Below, in pieces: positions 29,713 through 41,639 of a stretch of DNA of 64,000 nucleotides (the stretch's first letter is position 1; every line of letters begins with the position of its first letter). The translations under genes were made by a program, and so were the position numbers. The notes beneath the pieces were generated by a model. That model worked only from the letters and a program-made list of their open reading frames with translations, was not told the origin of the DNA and made no database searches. Origin of the DNA: Symbiodinium microadriaticum (Eukaryota > Sar > Dinophyceae > Suessiales > Symbiodiniaceae); contig LSRX01000256.1 of NCBI GenBank assembly GCA_001939145.1, forward strand, positions 329,110 to 393,109, given 5' to 3'.

Positions 29713-30070
29713 TAGTTTGGGGTTCTACATCCCATTTAACATGAAACATCCACACAGCTGCTTCGATTTCCCAACCAATCCTAGACCTTAAAGCCTAAAC
29801 CCCGAGAATCTAAACCCTAAAACCCCCAAACCCTAAGCCCTTATATACCCTAAGCTCTTAGCCCCAAAGGCTTGGGCTGTGGGACTGCAGGGTGGGCCTC
29901 AAGCCCTACATAGCCCCTTGGTTCTAAGGTTCCGGATGATGAATTCCGTCTACAGGTGAGGGTCTAGGGTTGCAGGTTAGGGTTTAGGGTTTAGGGTTTA
30001 GGGTTTAGGGTGGGTTTATAGGGTTTAGGGTTTAGGGTTGAGGGCTTAGGTTTAGGGTTTGGGATACTAA
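29713..30070. repeat. Telomere-like patches, C-strand then G-strand
   Basis: CCCTAAA-type words at 29800-29860 switch to TTTAGGG-type at 29960-30065. The second patch holds the longest perfect run here, about five consecutive TTTAGGG units near 29972-30010. Confidence 0.85.
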
Positions 30071-31137
30071 AGGTCCAGGTAGGGATTTATTTGGGCCGGT
30101 CGGTGAGCCAGCTCTATGGGAGTCTCCCAGCCCTAAACCCCTAAGAAAACCGGAGCTCTACCAAGACCGGCAAATTAAAAGCATGATGGCTCCCAAGACA
30201 GTTGGCTATCCCTATATTATACCTGAAAAGTAGGATCTTGACTACGGGGTTTATAAGGATTTAAGTATTGTTTAGGCCACAAGACAAGGCTGGGATGCGG
30301 GGCGGGGTGGAACGCCGAAATGTCCCAGGTTCCGTGCGAAAAGCTCAGGGAGGATCTGCCAAGAATCTTCATCACTACACGCCTCCAGGAAGCATGCAGG
30401 AGGTTTCACTGTTCGCTTGAGAGTTTATAGGGCTCGATGTCTTAAGTTCGACCTGTTGCGTTCGTGTCTTGCTTTCTGTTTCTCGTCATGTTTCGTTCGC
30501 TGGTAATAAAAACGTTTTCGGTTTCTGCTTGTGGCGAACGATTGCAATAGCATGTTCCCCGTCGCTTCATGTGAGAACCTGATGGCAGCCGGACGAGTTA
30601 CAGTTTCTTTGTTAGCTTACGTATCTCGCTGTTGGTCCCTGCATGCGCGTGTACACCGGATGTGTGCCCTGTTTTAAAGGACATACGAAGATTTACAAAA
30701 TGTCAGACCAGCGGAGATCCCCAAACAGTGAAAAATCATACCAGAAGCGTGAGCTTGGGAGCAGGAAGTCGCGACCGCCGAAGATACAGTTCGCAACTAG
30801 TTGCCATCTGGTTTTTCCAGCATGTACGCCACTTTCTTGAAAACAGTCCGCGCAAGACTTTTGTACTCCAGTTGTAGTCGAAAGTTAAGCACCATCTTGC
30901 AGGCCCCAGAGCTCAAGAGCCTGCGGGAAGCATTCCGCGTACAGCGAACATACCTCAGATAGGTCGGTGGTCTCTTTACTTGAGGTTGTTGTTTTAAGGG
31001 GCTGTGTACAGGGATCCTTATTGAACAAAAACGTGCCGCAAGGTAGCATAAGGAACAGATAGGGAGGCCACCAGCCTGTCTAAAAACCTACCAGTCCGGA
31101 GGCCTCAGCGCTTCAGGAGCCCTGAAAGGAAATTCTT
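30071..31137. other. Background, no gene seen
   Basis: Largely unique DNA with few telomere-like words. The short frames at 30632-30877 show no family features. Confidence 0.5.
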
Positions 31138-31212
31138 AACCCATAGATCCCTTTTTACGGCACCCTGATAAAAGACCCTAAAAGTAGGGCCCTAAGTTAG
31201 ACAGCTACCCTC
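31138..31212. mobile_element. Fold-back element family 5, copy 2 (reverse orientation)
   Basis: The stretch from cccatagatccctttttacg to agttagacagctaccctc matches, on the other strand, the element at 50123-50231: shared GGGTGCCG core, TTAGGGYCC and GGATAGT/GGGTAGCT ends. The arms here are more diverged. Confidence 0.55.
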
Positions 31213-31545
31213 ATAACTTCCATAATGACACGAGCTCGCTTTGGACCTGGCGACTCGGGCTTACGAGGTTCCGTGAGTTCCCGAGTTGAGACGATGAGTG
31301 TCGCGTAGGGTTTATGGTTTAGGGTCGGCATCATGTAGGGTTTACTGCTTATAAGGTTTAGGGCATCATTTCTTATCAACCTCTTCATATCAAGATGAAG
31401 TATGCGGATATGAGTAACTGAAGCCCTCAACACCTTTCATGCAGGACCCCCATACTCCCCCTAAAACCTGCACCCTAAACCCTACGTGCTAAACTCCCTG
31501 TTGGGAGCCGTTTCGGGCAGGCAATCAATGAGCGTCACCTCAACT

Positions 31546-31584
<39 letters not shown>

Positions 31585-33205
31585 TAACTGCAGGCCCTCT
31601 TCCCTAAACCCATAAACCCCATATTACCATAAACCCTAAACCCAAAACCCTTAACCCTACGAAGGTACAAGCCCTCCGGTCTATTTGGCTGGCACCGCGA
31701 GGAGTTCATGTGACTCGATTGCTGGGAATGGTTTTTCCTTTGCCTGCAGTTCCGGATTCGGTATTTCCTAAGGGTAATGTAGGGGCTTTAATAATTCGAA
31801 CAGGGTTTCGGGCTCCTTTATAGTATAATCATAAATAAGGAACCGTCAGGAATAGCCTTGGTAATTATTTAATATTATTTAGGCTTCTATAGAGAAAAAC
31901 CTAACTCGTAATCGTGGTATGAACAGGAGTCCAGGATCATACCTCAAGGTTTCCAGGACTCTGGGTTCTATCACATCGAACCTTGAAAACTCGTGGATAC
32001 TATTGCTTGAGGTCCCTTTATGTTACTTAGATTAGTAACTGACTAGTACATTATCTCATACCATTATATGACATATCCCAACAGCTTGTTCAAATCTTCA
32101 TTGCGCTATACTTTACAAGCCTTTATAGTTGGCCCAGCAACCGATATCAACCATGATGATTGCTAACTGTTAAGTCATCCTGTAGCGGCTTCACAGGAGC
32201 TTCCACTTGCGGTATCAATTGTAACTGTCGTGGTAGAGACTAGTTTAGGGTCTGGGGTAGAACCTGGATTGACCAGAAGTTTCATCACAACTACCAGTAG
32301 CCATGCAATTCCTGCTCATGCACTCCCAGCTTATCCAGGTCCTGCTACAAAAGGCCACCGCTGTTAAGGTTTGGGCCGTCGACTTCTCAAGCATTTCACT
32401 ACTTAGTCTTCGAGCTCCCCACGTTTGAATCCTTAGTGTAGTAAGGCTCTGAAAGTTTGGCCTTTCACTTTCTGTCGAGCGCCCAAACACTCTGGAGCCC
32501 TGAGACCGAAAACCCTACACCCTGAAATGCTAACTCCAAGCCAAAAACCCTATAACCCCGAAACTCTCTAAACGCCACGCCCATGCAGCGCCTACACCCT
32601 CGAAGCCCCAAATCCCCGAACCCTGGCCAGCCTTTGCTGCAAGGTACGTCGGCGAGGCTCTGCGGCTCCAAATTTAGGGGTTTAGGGTTTTCGGGTTTAT
32701 AGACCCCCCCCCCCAGACCCGAAACCCCAGGACTTAGGGGGTGAGGTTGTTTTCAGTCAGTGTCAGAACATTTGGGCTCTTTTGTGTGATTATGATAGAA
32801 GTTGGCTTCCAGACTGGTTAAGCAATCCATTACTAGTCTATATTCAGGAACTCTCTATGAAACATGGCATTGGACCATCGAGACAGGCTGGAGGAAGAAG
32901 AAGAAGGTCTGCCGCAGATTCAGCAGGCTTACCCGTTGGTCAGCCAGGAAGAGGAGCAAAGCTCCCTCTATTCCTGCCCGACAAGTTCATGAGCTCATGG
33001 CACGCCTGGACGTCCAACGAAGGCGAAATTTTCATTCAAGAACTCGTGGACAAGGGCTCGGCGGCCGTCCACCACTACCCTAAGCCCTATAAACCCGAAA
33101 CCCCAAACCCCTAAAATGGTGGCACCACGCCGCCGGCCTCTGGTGCTTCGAAGAGCGGACTTCGGCTCGGCGCGCGCAATCGTGAACTCGATGGCATCGT
33201 TTGAC
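31213..33205. other. Background, no gene seen
   Basis: TTTAGGG-type words at 31300-31365, CCCTAAA-type at 31460-31495 and 31600-31665, and a (TA)n run at 31549-31581. AT-richer unique sequence lies at 31790-32200. A Pro/Lys-rich short frame at 32782-33114 is not convincing. Confidence 0.5.
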
Positions 33206-33299
33206 TACCCAGAGGCCCCTAAGTAGTTCCTTTTTGGGATTACCTTATGGGATTCTAAATATAAACCCCAAAAAGGAACTACTCAGGGGTCTATTGGTA
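33206..33299. mobile_element. Fold-back element family 1, copy 3
   Basis: A 94-bp palindrome. The left side carries AGAGGCCCCTAAGTAGTTCC, the loop gggattaccttatgggattc and ctaaatataaacc, and the right arm ends CTATTGGTA. It is in the same orientation as copies 4 and 5. Confidence 0.85.
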
Positions 33300-33546
33300 A
33301 GTAAGGGCTTTGGAGCTTTACAGCCCTTCTGCAGCAGTGGTGACCCATAGTCCATAGAGAATGATTCGTCGAGATAGGGGGGGTACAATACTCTTTGTTC
33401 CGCTGTTCTGCCCGGAGGTGGGGGACACCAATATTCCAACTCTCTCTGGCCTCTTTGCCCGGTGTTTACAGTGATTGAAAATCTGGGATGCAGGATGATG
33501 TCTGATTGGACAAAGGGTCTGTGACAGAGCGCGCGTGTGACAGTGA
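33300..33546. other. Background, no gene seen
   Basis: Short unique stretch between a fold-back element and an (AG)n array. Confidence 0.4.
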
Positions 33547-33576
33547 GAGAATGAGAAAGAGAACAGAGAGAGAGAC

Positions 33577-33625
<49 letters not shown>

Positions 33626-33626
33626 C
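33547..33626 (+). repeat. (AG)n microsatellite
   Basis: AG dinucleotides with regular AC interruptions (gagacagagagagagacag), about 80 bp. Confidence 0.9.
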
Positions 33627-35436
33627 AGAGTTTGGACGTCAAGTCTACCTCGTAAATCCCGAAAGCACAGATACCCGGGCCAAGCATCAAGGGCCTTAGG
33701 AAGAGCCACGAACCTCCGAAACATAAACCCGAAATGCCCGTAGACTCTAAGCCCTGCTAACCCATACAACGCCAACACAGAAACATCCCGACACACGAGA
33801 GCCACAAATCGTGAATAAGCTTCCGGAAGGCTTCAACCACCCTCCCGAAACCGCAAAATTTCAAAGCAAACTTAAGCAGGAAGGCAGCTTAATTCGAAGA
33901 CCCACGCAACCTTGACTATGTAGCAGAATTTTTTGAAGGAGTAAAGACCCGGCCCGAACAATGGGCCCCTAGATGACAACGAAGGTGGACGAGAAGGAGC
34001 GCCCTCATGGTGAAGGCGTCTGGTGGGACACCTCCTTCCACGGCGCCCCCTTGCCCCGATTTGTCGAAGTCTATATAGCTGTTAGCCATGGGGTTGCCTG
34101 TCCAATTGTCTAGGTGTTGGGCTTAGAGAGACATCTGATTGTTGGGATCAGGCTTGAGTAGTTGAGGGGCTGATGAGGCGGCTCCGGGATCATAGCCTCA
34201 GGTTCAGGGTTAAGGATATTTCACTTTAGGGTTTCGGCTTTAAAAAGAGTTTTGAGTTGCAGGCTTGGAGCCCGGAAACATGCCACAACATCCGCAATTA
34301 GGGTCCTGCTATTTTTCAGGTAGACAGGCTCCAGCGCACCCAAACCTGGCCCGGAAGCGCCCGTAGACTCGTAAATCCTTGACACGAAGCACGTATCACC
34401 CGCATGCCCTGCAAGAACTCCGTACGTCCGAGGCTAGCAGGAGGATGTGGCTGATAGGGAAGTTGCGTGAGGTGCGAGGTCTTAGGATTTACGAAGTTAG
34501 AGTCTGCTTACTGTTCGGGGGCCTACCCATAGCCCCCCAAAGGCTACAAACATACCGGATGATGATTCCTGTGCCATAGGGTGCAACCCTAAAGCCCTAT
34601 AATTCCGAATAGTTGTTTCTTGGAGCGACAGGTTGGCTTTTTTGGGGGGCTTCCTGTCATGGCCGTGCCGCTTTACGAGTGGGGTTTGGTCAAGTGTGGC
34701 ATGAATTCCCCTAAACCCTAAACCCCAGTAAAGGGCCACAGGGTTGACGGTCTTGGGGTTCATGTAATGTAAGGCAGGGTAGCCACAGCCGTCCGCCATC
34801 GAAACCTTCAAAGGCTCAAGCTTGAATATCCCATAATGTCCACCACCCCAACCCGCCCCCCCACCCCGCATATAATAATCTTTGAACGCCCTGAACCCTA
34901 AACCGTGTGCGCCAATGCTGTCTGTCAAAGCCCTATAACCCCGAACTCCAAACCCTCAGCCCTTACTAAACCCTAAACCCTAAACCCCGAACCCTAAACT
35001 CTAAACCCTCCATCTCATAGTGTCTAGGAAAGCCCTCCGCCCAAAGCCTCTCCTTGCCACTCGGCCCTTTCAACCCCCTTAGTTGTGCCTTATGTTTCCC
35101 TGACTTTTCCACGCCTGTTCCCTTGACAACCATAGCAACGGTAGGATGCTTGGCAGTTCGGGGGTTAAGAGTTTAGGGTCTAGGGAAAGACAGCGGGTGG
35201 TGGGGTCTAGAAGGGTGAGTTTTGTAACCCAACCTCTCCTCCGAGTCTCCTCCCCTGAGTCCGACGTTCCTGATCTTAGAGTCACACCACCCAGTTGTTA
35301 AGCCCAAAATTGATCTCATTAGTAATTCTATTACACTGACTTTTACGGTTTCTCTGACTATTGCTATGAGTACTACAAGTACTGTAACTACTATCTCCCA
35401 GCTACTCTTCACCCTTAAGATGCGACTCTGCCGCCA
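33627..35436. other. Background with telomere-like patches
   Basis: No gene seen. CCCTAAA-type words at 34700-34730 and 34940-35015, the latter including consecutive AAACCCTAAACCC units. A TTTAGGG patch lies at 34190-34250. Confidence 0.5.
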
Positions 35437-35551
35437 TCCCAGAGACTCCAATTTTCCTTAATTATATAAGGAATATGCCTTAAATCTTACTAGGATTCCT
35501 ATTATCATTTCAGGTATATTCCTTATTTAAGGGATATTGGAGTCTTTGGGA
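35437..35551. mobile_element. Fold-back element family 3
   Basis: A ~115-bp AT-rich palindrome. The left arm (cccagagactccaattttcc, then aaggaatatgcc) is the complement of the right arm (ggtatattccttattt, then atattggagtctttggg). It has no coding capacity and only one copy was seen in the window. Confidence 0.7.
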
Positions 35552-35796
35552 TTGCTAGAGCACCGAGGAGTGTCTCCGTGGCGAATGGTTCGAAGGGATG
35601 CCGGCGGGCAGTTGGTGCCTGGGCTTTGGGTTGAGAAGGTTAGGGTTCAGGGTTTCTTTGGTACAGCCTTAGGGTTTATAAGGTTTTAGTGTTCAGGGTT
35701 TCTTTGGCAGAGCTTTAGGGTTTATAAGGTTTAGGGTTTAGGGTTTATACGGTTCATAGGGTTCAGGGCTCCTTTGGTAAACGACAATGCTATCGT
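35552..35796 (+). repeat. TTTAGGG-type tandem with ~65-bp unit
   Basis: The phrase gggttcagggtttctttgg occurs twice (from about 35643 and 35694), each followed by agggtttataaggttt. It recurs in shorter form at 35757, so this is a small tandem array of telomere-like text. Confidence 0.75.
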
Positions 35797-35883
35797 CGTG
35801 GTACTTGTCGTTGCAGCAGCAGTAGTGGTAATTCGTCGTCGTCGTAGTCGTAGTAGTGGCAGAAATAAGTTTAGTAGTAGTAT

Positions 35884-35927
<44 letters not shown>

Positions 35928-36070
35928 CAGCAGCAGCGGTAGTGGTACTGGTAGTTAGCAGTGGCAGCCACAAGGACAGTAGCACTAGAACCAGTGTCAA
36001 TAGCAGGGGTTAAGCTGCCTTAGCAGCTGCTGCTGTTCCTCCTTCTACTTCGACTACGACCACGACGCGA
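35797..36070 (+). repeat. Imperfect trinucleotide region with (CAG)n core
   Basis: GTA, GTC and GCA triplets with a pure CAG run at 35886-35925. Poly-Ala or poly-Val frames are artefacts. CGAC-rich triplets continue to about 36120. Confidence 0.85.
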
Positions 36071-36778
36071 CATGATTCGACCACGGTCGCAGCCACGCCA
36101 CGACCACGGCTACGACCACTGCCATTGGCGCTACCACTGGAGCTCTGTCAATACAGCCACGGCAACGGTGGTGCATCAGCAGACTCGCGCTAATTTCATA
36201 AGAAGAGTTGCTTCGACGTTCATAGATAGACTTGGGTGGAAATTACATGCTTCCGAAAAAGAGCTTTAAGTAAGTGACGTTCTTGTGGTTCGAAAGAAGG
36301 CTCTGCGTAATGAAAGATCCCACTGTTTCGATTCCAGGACGTCTCCATGTTTGGAGACTCCTTTGCGACCTGGTCAGGGTTACGAAAACTCCCGTGCTTT
36401 CAAGGGCTTTGCGGCTGAGAGCGCATTCCCACCATCTTACGGCCCGGGTGCTGTGTTCTCTTGGTTGCTAAGCTTGCCTTGCTGTTCATGATTCAGACGT
36501 GTATTGCTTTCTGTGGTAAGAGATTTCGTTTGCGGCTCACAGAGTGCTAGTGCTTGGCTGGGACAGCTATATCAGAGTTTAGGGTTTATAGTTTGTGGGT
36601 AATTTCGAGTTTAGGTAATTACCAGAATCAGGACCGATTCAAGTTCCCCTAGGGCCGTATGAGGGCCTTCTGCTACCTCCTTCGCGAATGTGTTGCCGAG
36701 GACTTCCAGGGAGTATGGCACCGGCGCTCAGTTCATGCAGCTTGGGTCCAGGTTGGCTTTTTCTTAGCATTGAACCCC
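36071..36778. other. Background, no gene seen
   Basis: Unique sequence. The early part is triplet-biased (CGACCAC), the rest ordinary. Confidence 0.45.
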
Positions 36779-36792
36779 GAACTATATATATC

Positions 36793-36824
<32 letters not shown>

Positions 36825-36851
36825 GATAGATAGGTAGATAGATAGATAGAG
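36779..36851 (+). repeat. (TA)n(TAGA)n microsatellite
   Basis: TA and TC runs lead into about eleven TAGA units, one changed to TAGG. Confidence 0.9.
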
Positions 36852-38100
36852 GGTATAGAGGTTCAAATTAAGAAAAAAGTATCCCCGTGTTGTTTCTCAG
36901 GAGTACTACTAAACGTGACCCTAACCCCAGGCTCCTACAGTAGACTCTCATGAGCAAGGCAAGCCATGCCTTCAGATCTCCACCCCCAAATCCGCTTAAG
37001 ATCTTGCAAAAAAACGCCCCGAAGATGTACGCCGCAGCTGGATCCTTCCTGAAGCCTTCTTCAAACTTGAGTCGTGACGGGAGTAGGATATGAGTTTTCT
37101 CGGAAATCCGGGGGCCGGAAGCTGAAATGATAGAATCCTTATGGGGAGAATCCGACAAAAACTAGCTATGATGTACCACCATATCCCTCATGATGGTAAC
37201 TTAAAACTAAGTTCCTCAACCCTAAGCACAACAACCCAGAGGTCATCCCAGGGAGGGACCCCAGCTCTCTGCTCAAGTTTGCTGTGCTAGCGACTACAAG
37301 GCTGTTCATACAGTTACTATACCTTTATTGCTATACCTGGGCTGTAAACCCTGAACTTTTCAAGGCAGTGCGCTGTGGGCTACGTCACTTCACGTGGCGA
37401 TTGCCAGCAAAACGCTCTGAACAAATCTTCGTTTCTGCCCCACAAGGACTCGGTCCCACAGTAAGGTAGCCCGCAGATACCTTGGCTTTTTCGTCGAAGT
37501 ATCCATTAATTAACGAGTTCTGTAAAGCCTGAAGAACTACCCATCGTACTTCTCGGGGTCTATTAAGTTTATACTAGAACATACCCACAACCCAAGTCTA
37601 AGTATTCAGGCCCCAAATTAGTACAGCGCTTTACTGGTCAGGCTTGTTTTCTCCAAGGTTTCAGTACACCTCATTTTGTCAGGTATAGGGTTTGGAGGTT
37701 TAGGGGTCCAGAAATTTAGGCTTCGGATTGAGGGTGGAGTATCAGAGGGTCCGGCCTCGTTCGGCATTCGGGGCTTTTAGGGGTAGTTTGGGGTTCAGGG
37801 TGTGAGTTGGGTTCAAGCGAACGTTTAATTTTGCCCCAACCCCGAAAAGCATCTGCCGTGGCTAACCGTTTAACCGGGTGACTCTGGTGTCGATGTTGGC
37901 GATCACGTTCAGGATTGAGATGGTGCTGATAGGGTTCAGGGCTTAGGGTTTGGGATTTGGGGCTACGCGTATGACGACCACCATGATTGCGCTAATGTTG
38001 GACGTGAGATACTAATGCAGAGCAGTGATGCTGATGTTGTCATTGTTGTTTTGGCGCTGTTGACGTTCATGAGCTGTGTTTGATCATTGAAGCACGCTGT
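36852..38100. other. Background with a partial fold-back family 2 copy
   Basis: At 37165-37215 the text catgatggtaacttaaaact and gttcctcaac resembles the right arm of the elements at 41532 and 46711, without a matching left arm. TTTAGGG words lie at 37690-37800. No gene seen. Confidence 0.45.
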
Positions 38101-38385
38101 GATGAAGATGGGATGGGGACCACGGCGAAGAAGATGACGATGAACCTGATGACAAAGAAGATGGCCATTTGTAAAAACACACGACAATTTCGTTTGATTA
38201 TGACGTTGAGTGAGTTGAACAGCATCGGGATGATGCCGATGCTGCTGATGACTTTGAAGCAGAAGAAGATGATGACGATGCTGGTGCTGATGCTGGTGCT
38301 GATGCTGATGATGATGATGATGATGATGGTACCGATGCTGGCTATGAAGATGTTCATGTGGATGATGATGCGGCAGGGATGAAGA
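38101..38385 (+). repeat. Imperfect (GAT)n trinucleotide region
   Basis: GAT, GCT and AAG triplets over about 280 bp, densest at 38240-38335. Met/Asp-rich or His-rich frames are artefacts. Confidence 0.8.
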
Positions 38386-40275
38386 TGGTTGTTTCTGAAA
38401 CGACAGATCCAGGAGTCTCAGCTGCGCTATGGCATCGGATACGTGGAGGTGCCCCCGCCGCAGGGCCGGGTTGGTAACTAAACCTGCTCTCAACCCAGCA
38501 GGTTGTCAGAGAAGTATAGACAGGCCCCGAAGCCCAGACAAACTTCCTAAGCCTAGATCCCCGAGGCCCCATATCGAAACAAGACCCTCAAATTTAAAGG
38601 CCTCAAAGCAGCAAAACCCTTATGAATCTCCGAATCCTGAACCCTTGAAATCCGAAGAGTGGGACGTTGATTGTCGCGAGGACTCGAAGTCGTAAACCGC
38701 CAAACCTCCGCCTATCGAATCCGAAGCCTTGAGGCGTCTTTTGCCGGCGGATTCTTCCCCTTCCTTCCCTCCGTGGAGTATCATAACGAGATGGACTCTG
38801 TGGAGGTGGGGTGAGCCAGAGACGGATTGCGGGGCTTTGTCCGGTCTCGTTTGAGGATTTTTGCAAGCTTGTCCTTTTGCTTTGAAGGATCGGGGTTTAG
38901 CAGCGGTCGGCTGGGGTTTAAGGCGTTCCTGAGGGGTTAGGGTTTAGGGTGTAGTGCTTGTGGTAAGAATTGCGCAATGTTTCTTAGTGCTTGTACCGGA
39001 CATTTCCACTCATTAATTAAACCCACGAGTCGTTTGTTAGGGTGTGGGACGACATCCAAACCCTATTCCCTGACCTAATCCCTAAACCCTATAATCCCTA
39101 AACCCTAAACCCTATAATCCCTGAACCCTGATCCCTAAACCCCATCTTAAGCTGCACACTTCAGGGCTTATGGATTTGGGATCTGAGATTTCCGGCTTCT
39201 GCGCTTGCAAAGGCACTGCCATTGGGATTCTATGGCTTTGTGCTTTGAGGGGCTACCTCTGTTTCTTAGGGTTTAGGGTTTAGGGGCCTTTGTGCTTTGG
39301 GATTTCGGGTTGTGCTGCTTTCAGGAATCTAGAGCAATGCTTTGGTTTCTGGTAAGTTTAGGGCTGTGCTCTTGGAGGTTCCCGATGGCGAGACGGGTCA
39401 GGTAGCGCGCCTTCTTCTAAACCCTAAACCCTTGTAAGGGTTCGGACTCGTGAGTGCTTCAGAACTAACCAGGGGTACTCAGGGGCCGCTCATGGTCAAG
39501 TCAGAGGCTGAGGCCGAACCCATGTCCATAGCATTCCCAAAAAGGCATAGTGTTTAGAAGGTCTTCTGGTGGGTGCAAACATATGTCGGCGGGTTTAAGA
39601 TGTGGAGATCGTTTGAAGGTGCTTTGTTGGGCGTTGCCTGACGGAGGGGGGTGGGGGTGCTAGACAACCTTTCACCGGGGTCCATAATGTGGGGTTTCAT
39701 GACAGCTTAAACCATCCTAAACCCAAAGTCCTCAGCCTCAAACTGTCGCAAGACCCTGCTGAAGGGCTTGCAACGATAAGGGTCTGCGAGCTGAAGCGGG
39801 GGCTCTTGCAGAGCTGCACCTGCAGCTTAAGAAACTAGTTCGTGTCCGATGCAATATGGACCTTGAGCAGTTAGTAAAGCTATCTGTTTACAAACCTCAT
39901 ATACTTCCACCAGAACACTCACACAGTCGAACCATATATCATTACTAAGATTCCTATATCCGGGTTTAGGGTTTGAAAGGCCGGTGCTCCAAGGTTCAGC
40001 GCTTTTGTTATTTTGTTTTTGTTGCAGCTTGGGTGACTGCATTCCATCTTCTACAATTCACGCATTTCCTTGCAGCTGTGTCTTCATGGGTAGTTCTTTA
40101 ATTTGGGACATAAGAGTTCCGTACTATTGTCGGGACCGGAAAAGGCACCCTAATTTACAGAACTACCCTCATGGAAATGTTCGCTTCCGCCTTTGGGAGC
40201 TGTCATCAATCCAATCAGAGAATGTCCACACCGAACTAGACGTATGAATCACTGAACCTACAAGCTCTTAAAGTG
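38386..40275. other. Background with telomere-like patches
   Basis: CCCTAAA-type units at 39060-39145 (with CCCTATAAT variants), TTTAGGG at 38930-38950 and 39265-39285. No gene supported. Confidence 0.5.
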
Positions 40276-40310
40276 TCTGAATCTCTCTCTCTCTCTCTCT
40301 CTTTCTCTCT
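40276..40310 (+). repeat. (TC)n microsatellite
   Basis: CT dinucleotides with one TTT interruption. Confidence 0.85.
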
Positions 40311-40826
40311 GTTCCCTGAATCATAGAATATAACTGTTTCACCCTCAAAACTAACGAGGTTTTGGGGCCCCGGGTGGCGATACAAAAGGGTTGGACACCA
40401 GAAATAGAAATGAACCCCGGATGAGGTATCCGAGACTTCGCTAGCAGTGTCCTACTTCATGGCCTTCAAGGGTGCCCTCCCCTCCGAAGCACTTTAATTA
40501 TCAAGGCCGTATAGTAACCCTTTCACAACTCCTTTAAGGGAACCCTATAAAACCCTATTCTACTTGTGAAGGCCCCTATATGGCCCTACGTCTTAGGACA
40601 TGGTTGGACGGCTTGTGCAAAGCTACCACAAGCGCCAGGCTCGAGCAGGGGGTTAACACCCTACACCCCAAATTCTAAAACCGCTGTTTGGGCCTAGGGC
40701 CGCTAGGGTTTAAGCTTCAAGGCTAGGGTCCATCGCAGGACCGCAGGAACTAAAGCGGCCAACATGTTTACGATTCCTTATGATGTGGTTTGCTTAGGGC
40801 GGCAGCAGAGTCTGATTTTCTCGGCA
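40311..40826. other. Background, no gene seen
   Basis: Unique sequence with sparse CCCTAAA-type and TTTAGGG-type words. Confidence 0.4.
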
Positions 40827-40909
40827 GTATATATCTATATATATATATATATATATTTATACATAGGTGTATATATGTGTATTAATATACATATATATAT
40901 ATATATATA
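40827..40909 (+). repeat. (TA)n microsatellite, two runs
   Basis: TA runs at 40829-40857 and 40888-40908, separated by TATACATA-like sequence. Confidence 0.88.
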
Positions 40910-41531
40910 GACATCAGGAACTGTATATAGCTCTTGCAAGGTGGGCTTTTGGTGGGTTCAGGTCGCCTTTGCGGATGTCCGAGCTAGGGACCAAACGGCC
41001 ACAGAAACAAGGCGATCCCTCACCCGTTCTTCCTAGGGGTTGGGTTTAGGGGTTTTGGGGTTTCTAGGGTTCCTCCTATCCCAGCCTGGTTTGTCCTTTA
41101 AGGACCTTGCGAGCACGAAGCAAGCCCTAAACCCAAATACAGCAGCGCCATACGTCTTGTTGTTTCAGGCCATGTGAACACCCCACTCATTTCGGATGCT
41201 TATAAATATGTGTAAACATCACCGGCTACGGAGAGATCCTTTTTGGGCGGCCCTCCCCGCCGCTCCCTTCAGATCCGGGAGTATAGAGTGCTTAAGTATT
41301 TACTGACACTGTTCCTCTATACTAATGATGTACCGCTGCAACCCAACCCCTGACACGATCAACCAGGGCACCGTCATCGAACTAAAGTGGTTTAGATAGT
41401 CAAATGACAGTGCAGAACCACGGTTGACGCACCCTGGTCTGTTGCTGTAGTTGAGTTGCACACCTTCAAGATCCATCCGCTGAACATCGAATCCCTAAGA
41501 TTACTCTTAACCCCCCCCCCAAATTCATCAA
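40910..41531. other. Background, no gene seen
   Basis: Unique sequence, with TTTAGGG words near 41040 and a 10-base C run at 41511-41520. Confidence 0.4.
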
Positions 41532-41639
41532 CTGGGTTCTTGTCCAGGGATTTAAGTTAAGATGCCAGAATAGAGAAACGCTATTATTTACTATAGTTCC
41601 CTATCATGGTAACGTAAAGTAAGTCCCTTAACAAGAGCC
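41532..41639. mobile_element. Fold-back element family 2, copy 2
   Basis: The left arm ctgggttcttgtccagggat plus ttaagttaagatgcca pairs with the right arm tggtaacgtaaagtaagtcc plus cttaacaagagccc. The centre has attatttactatagttccct. It is diverged from, but clearly the same as, the element at 46711-46821. Confidence 0.75.

Noticed and set aside
33245-33805. 186-residue minus-strand frame over 33.2-33.8 kb
   Set aside because: It runs through an (AG)n array and a fold-back element; no protein features outside low complexity.
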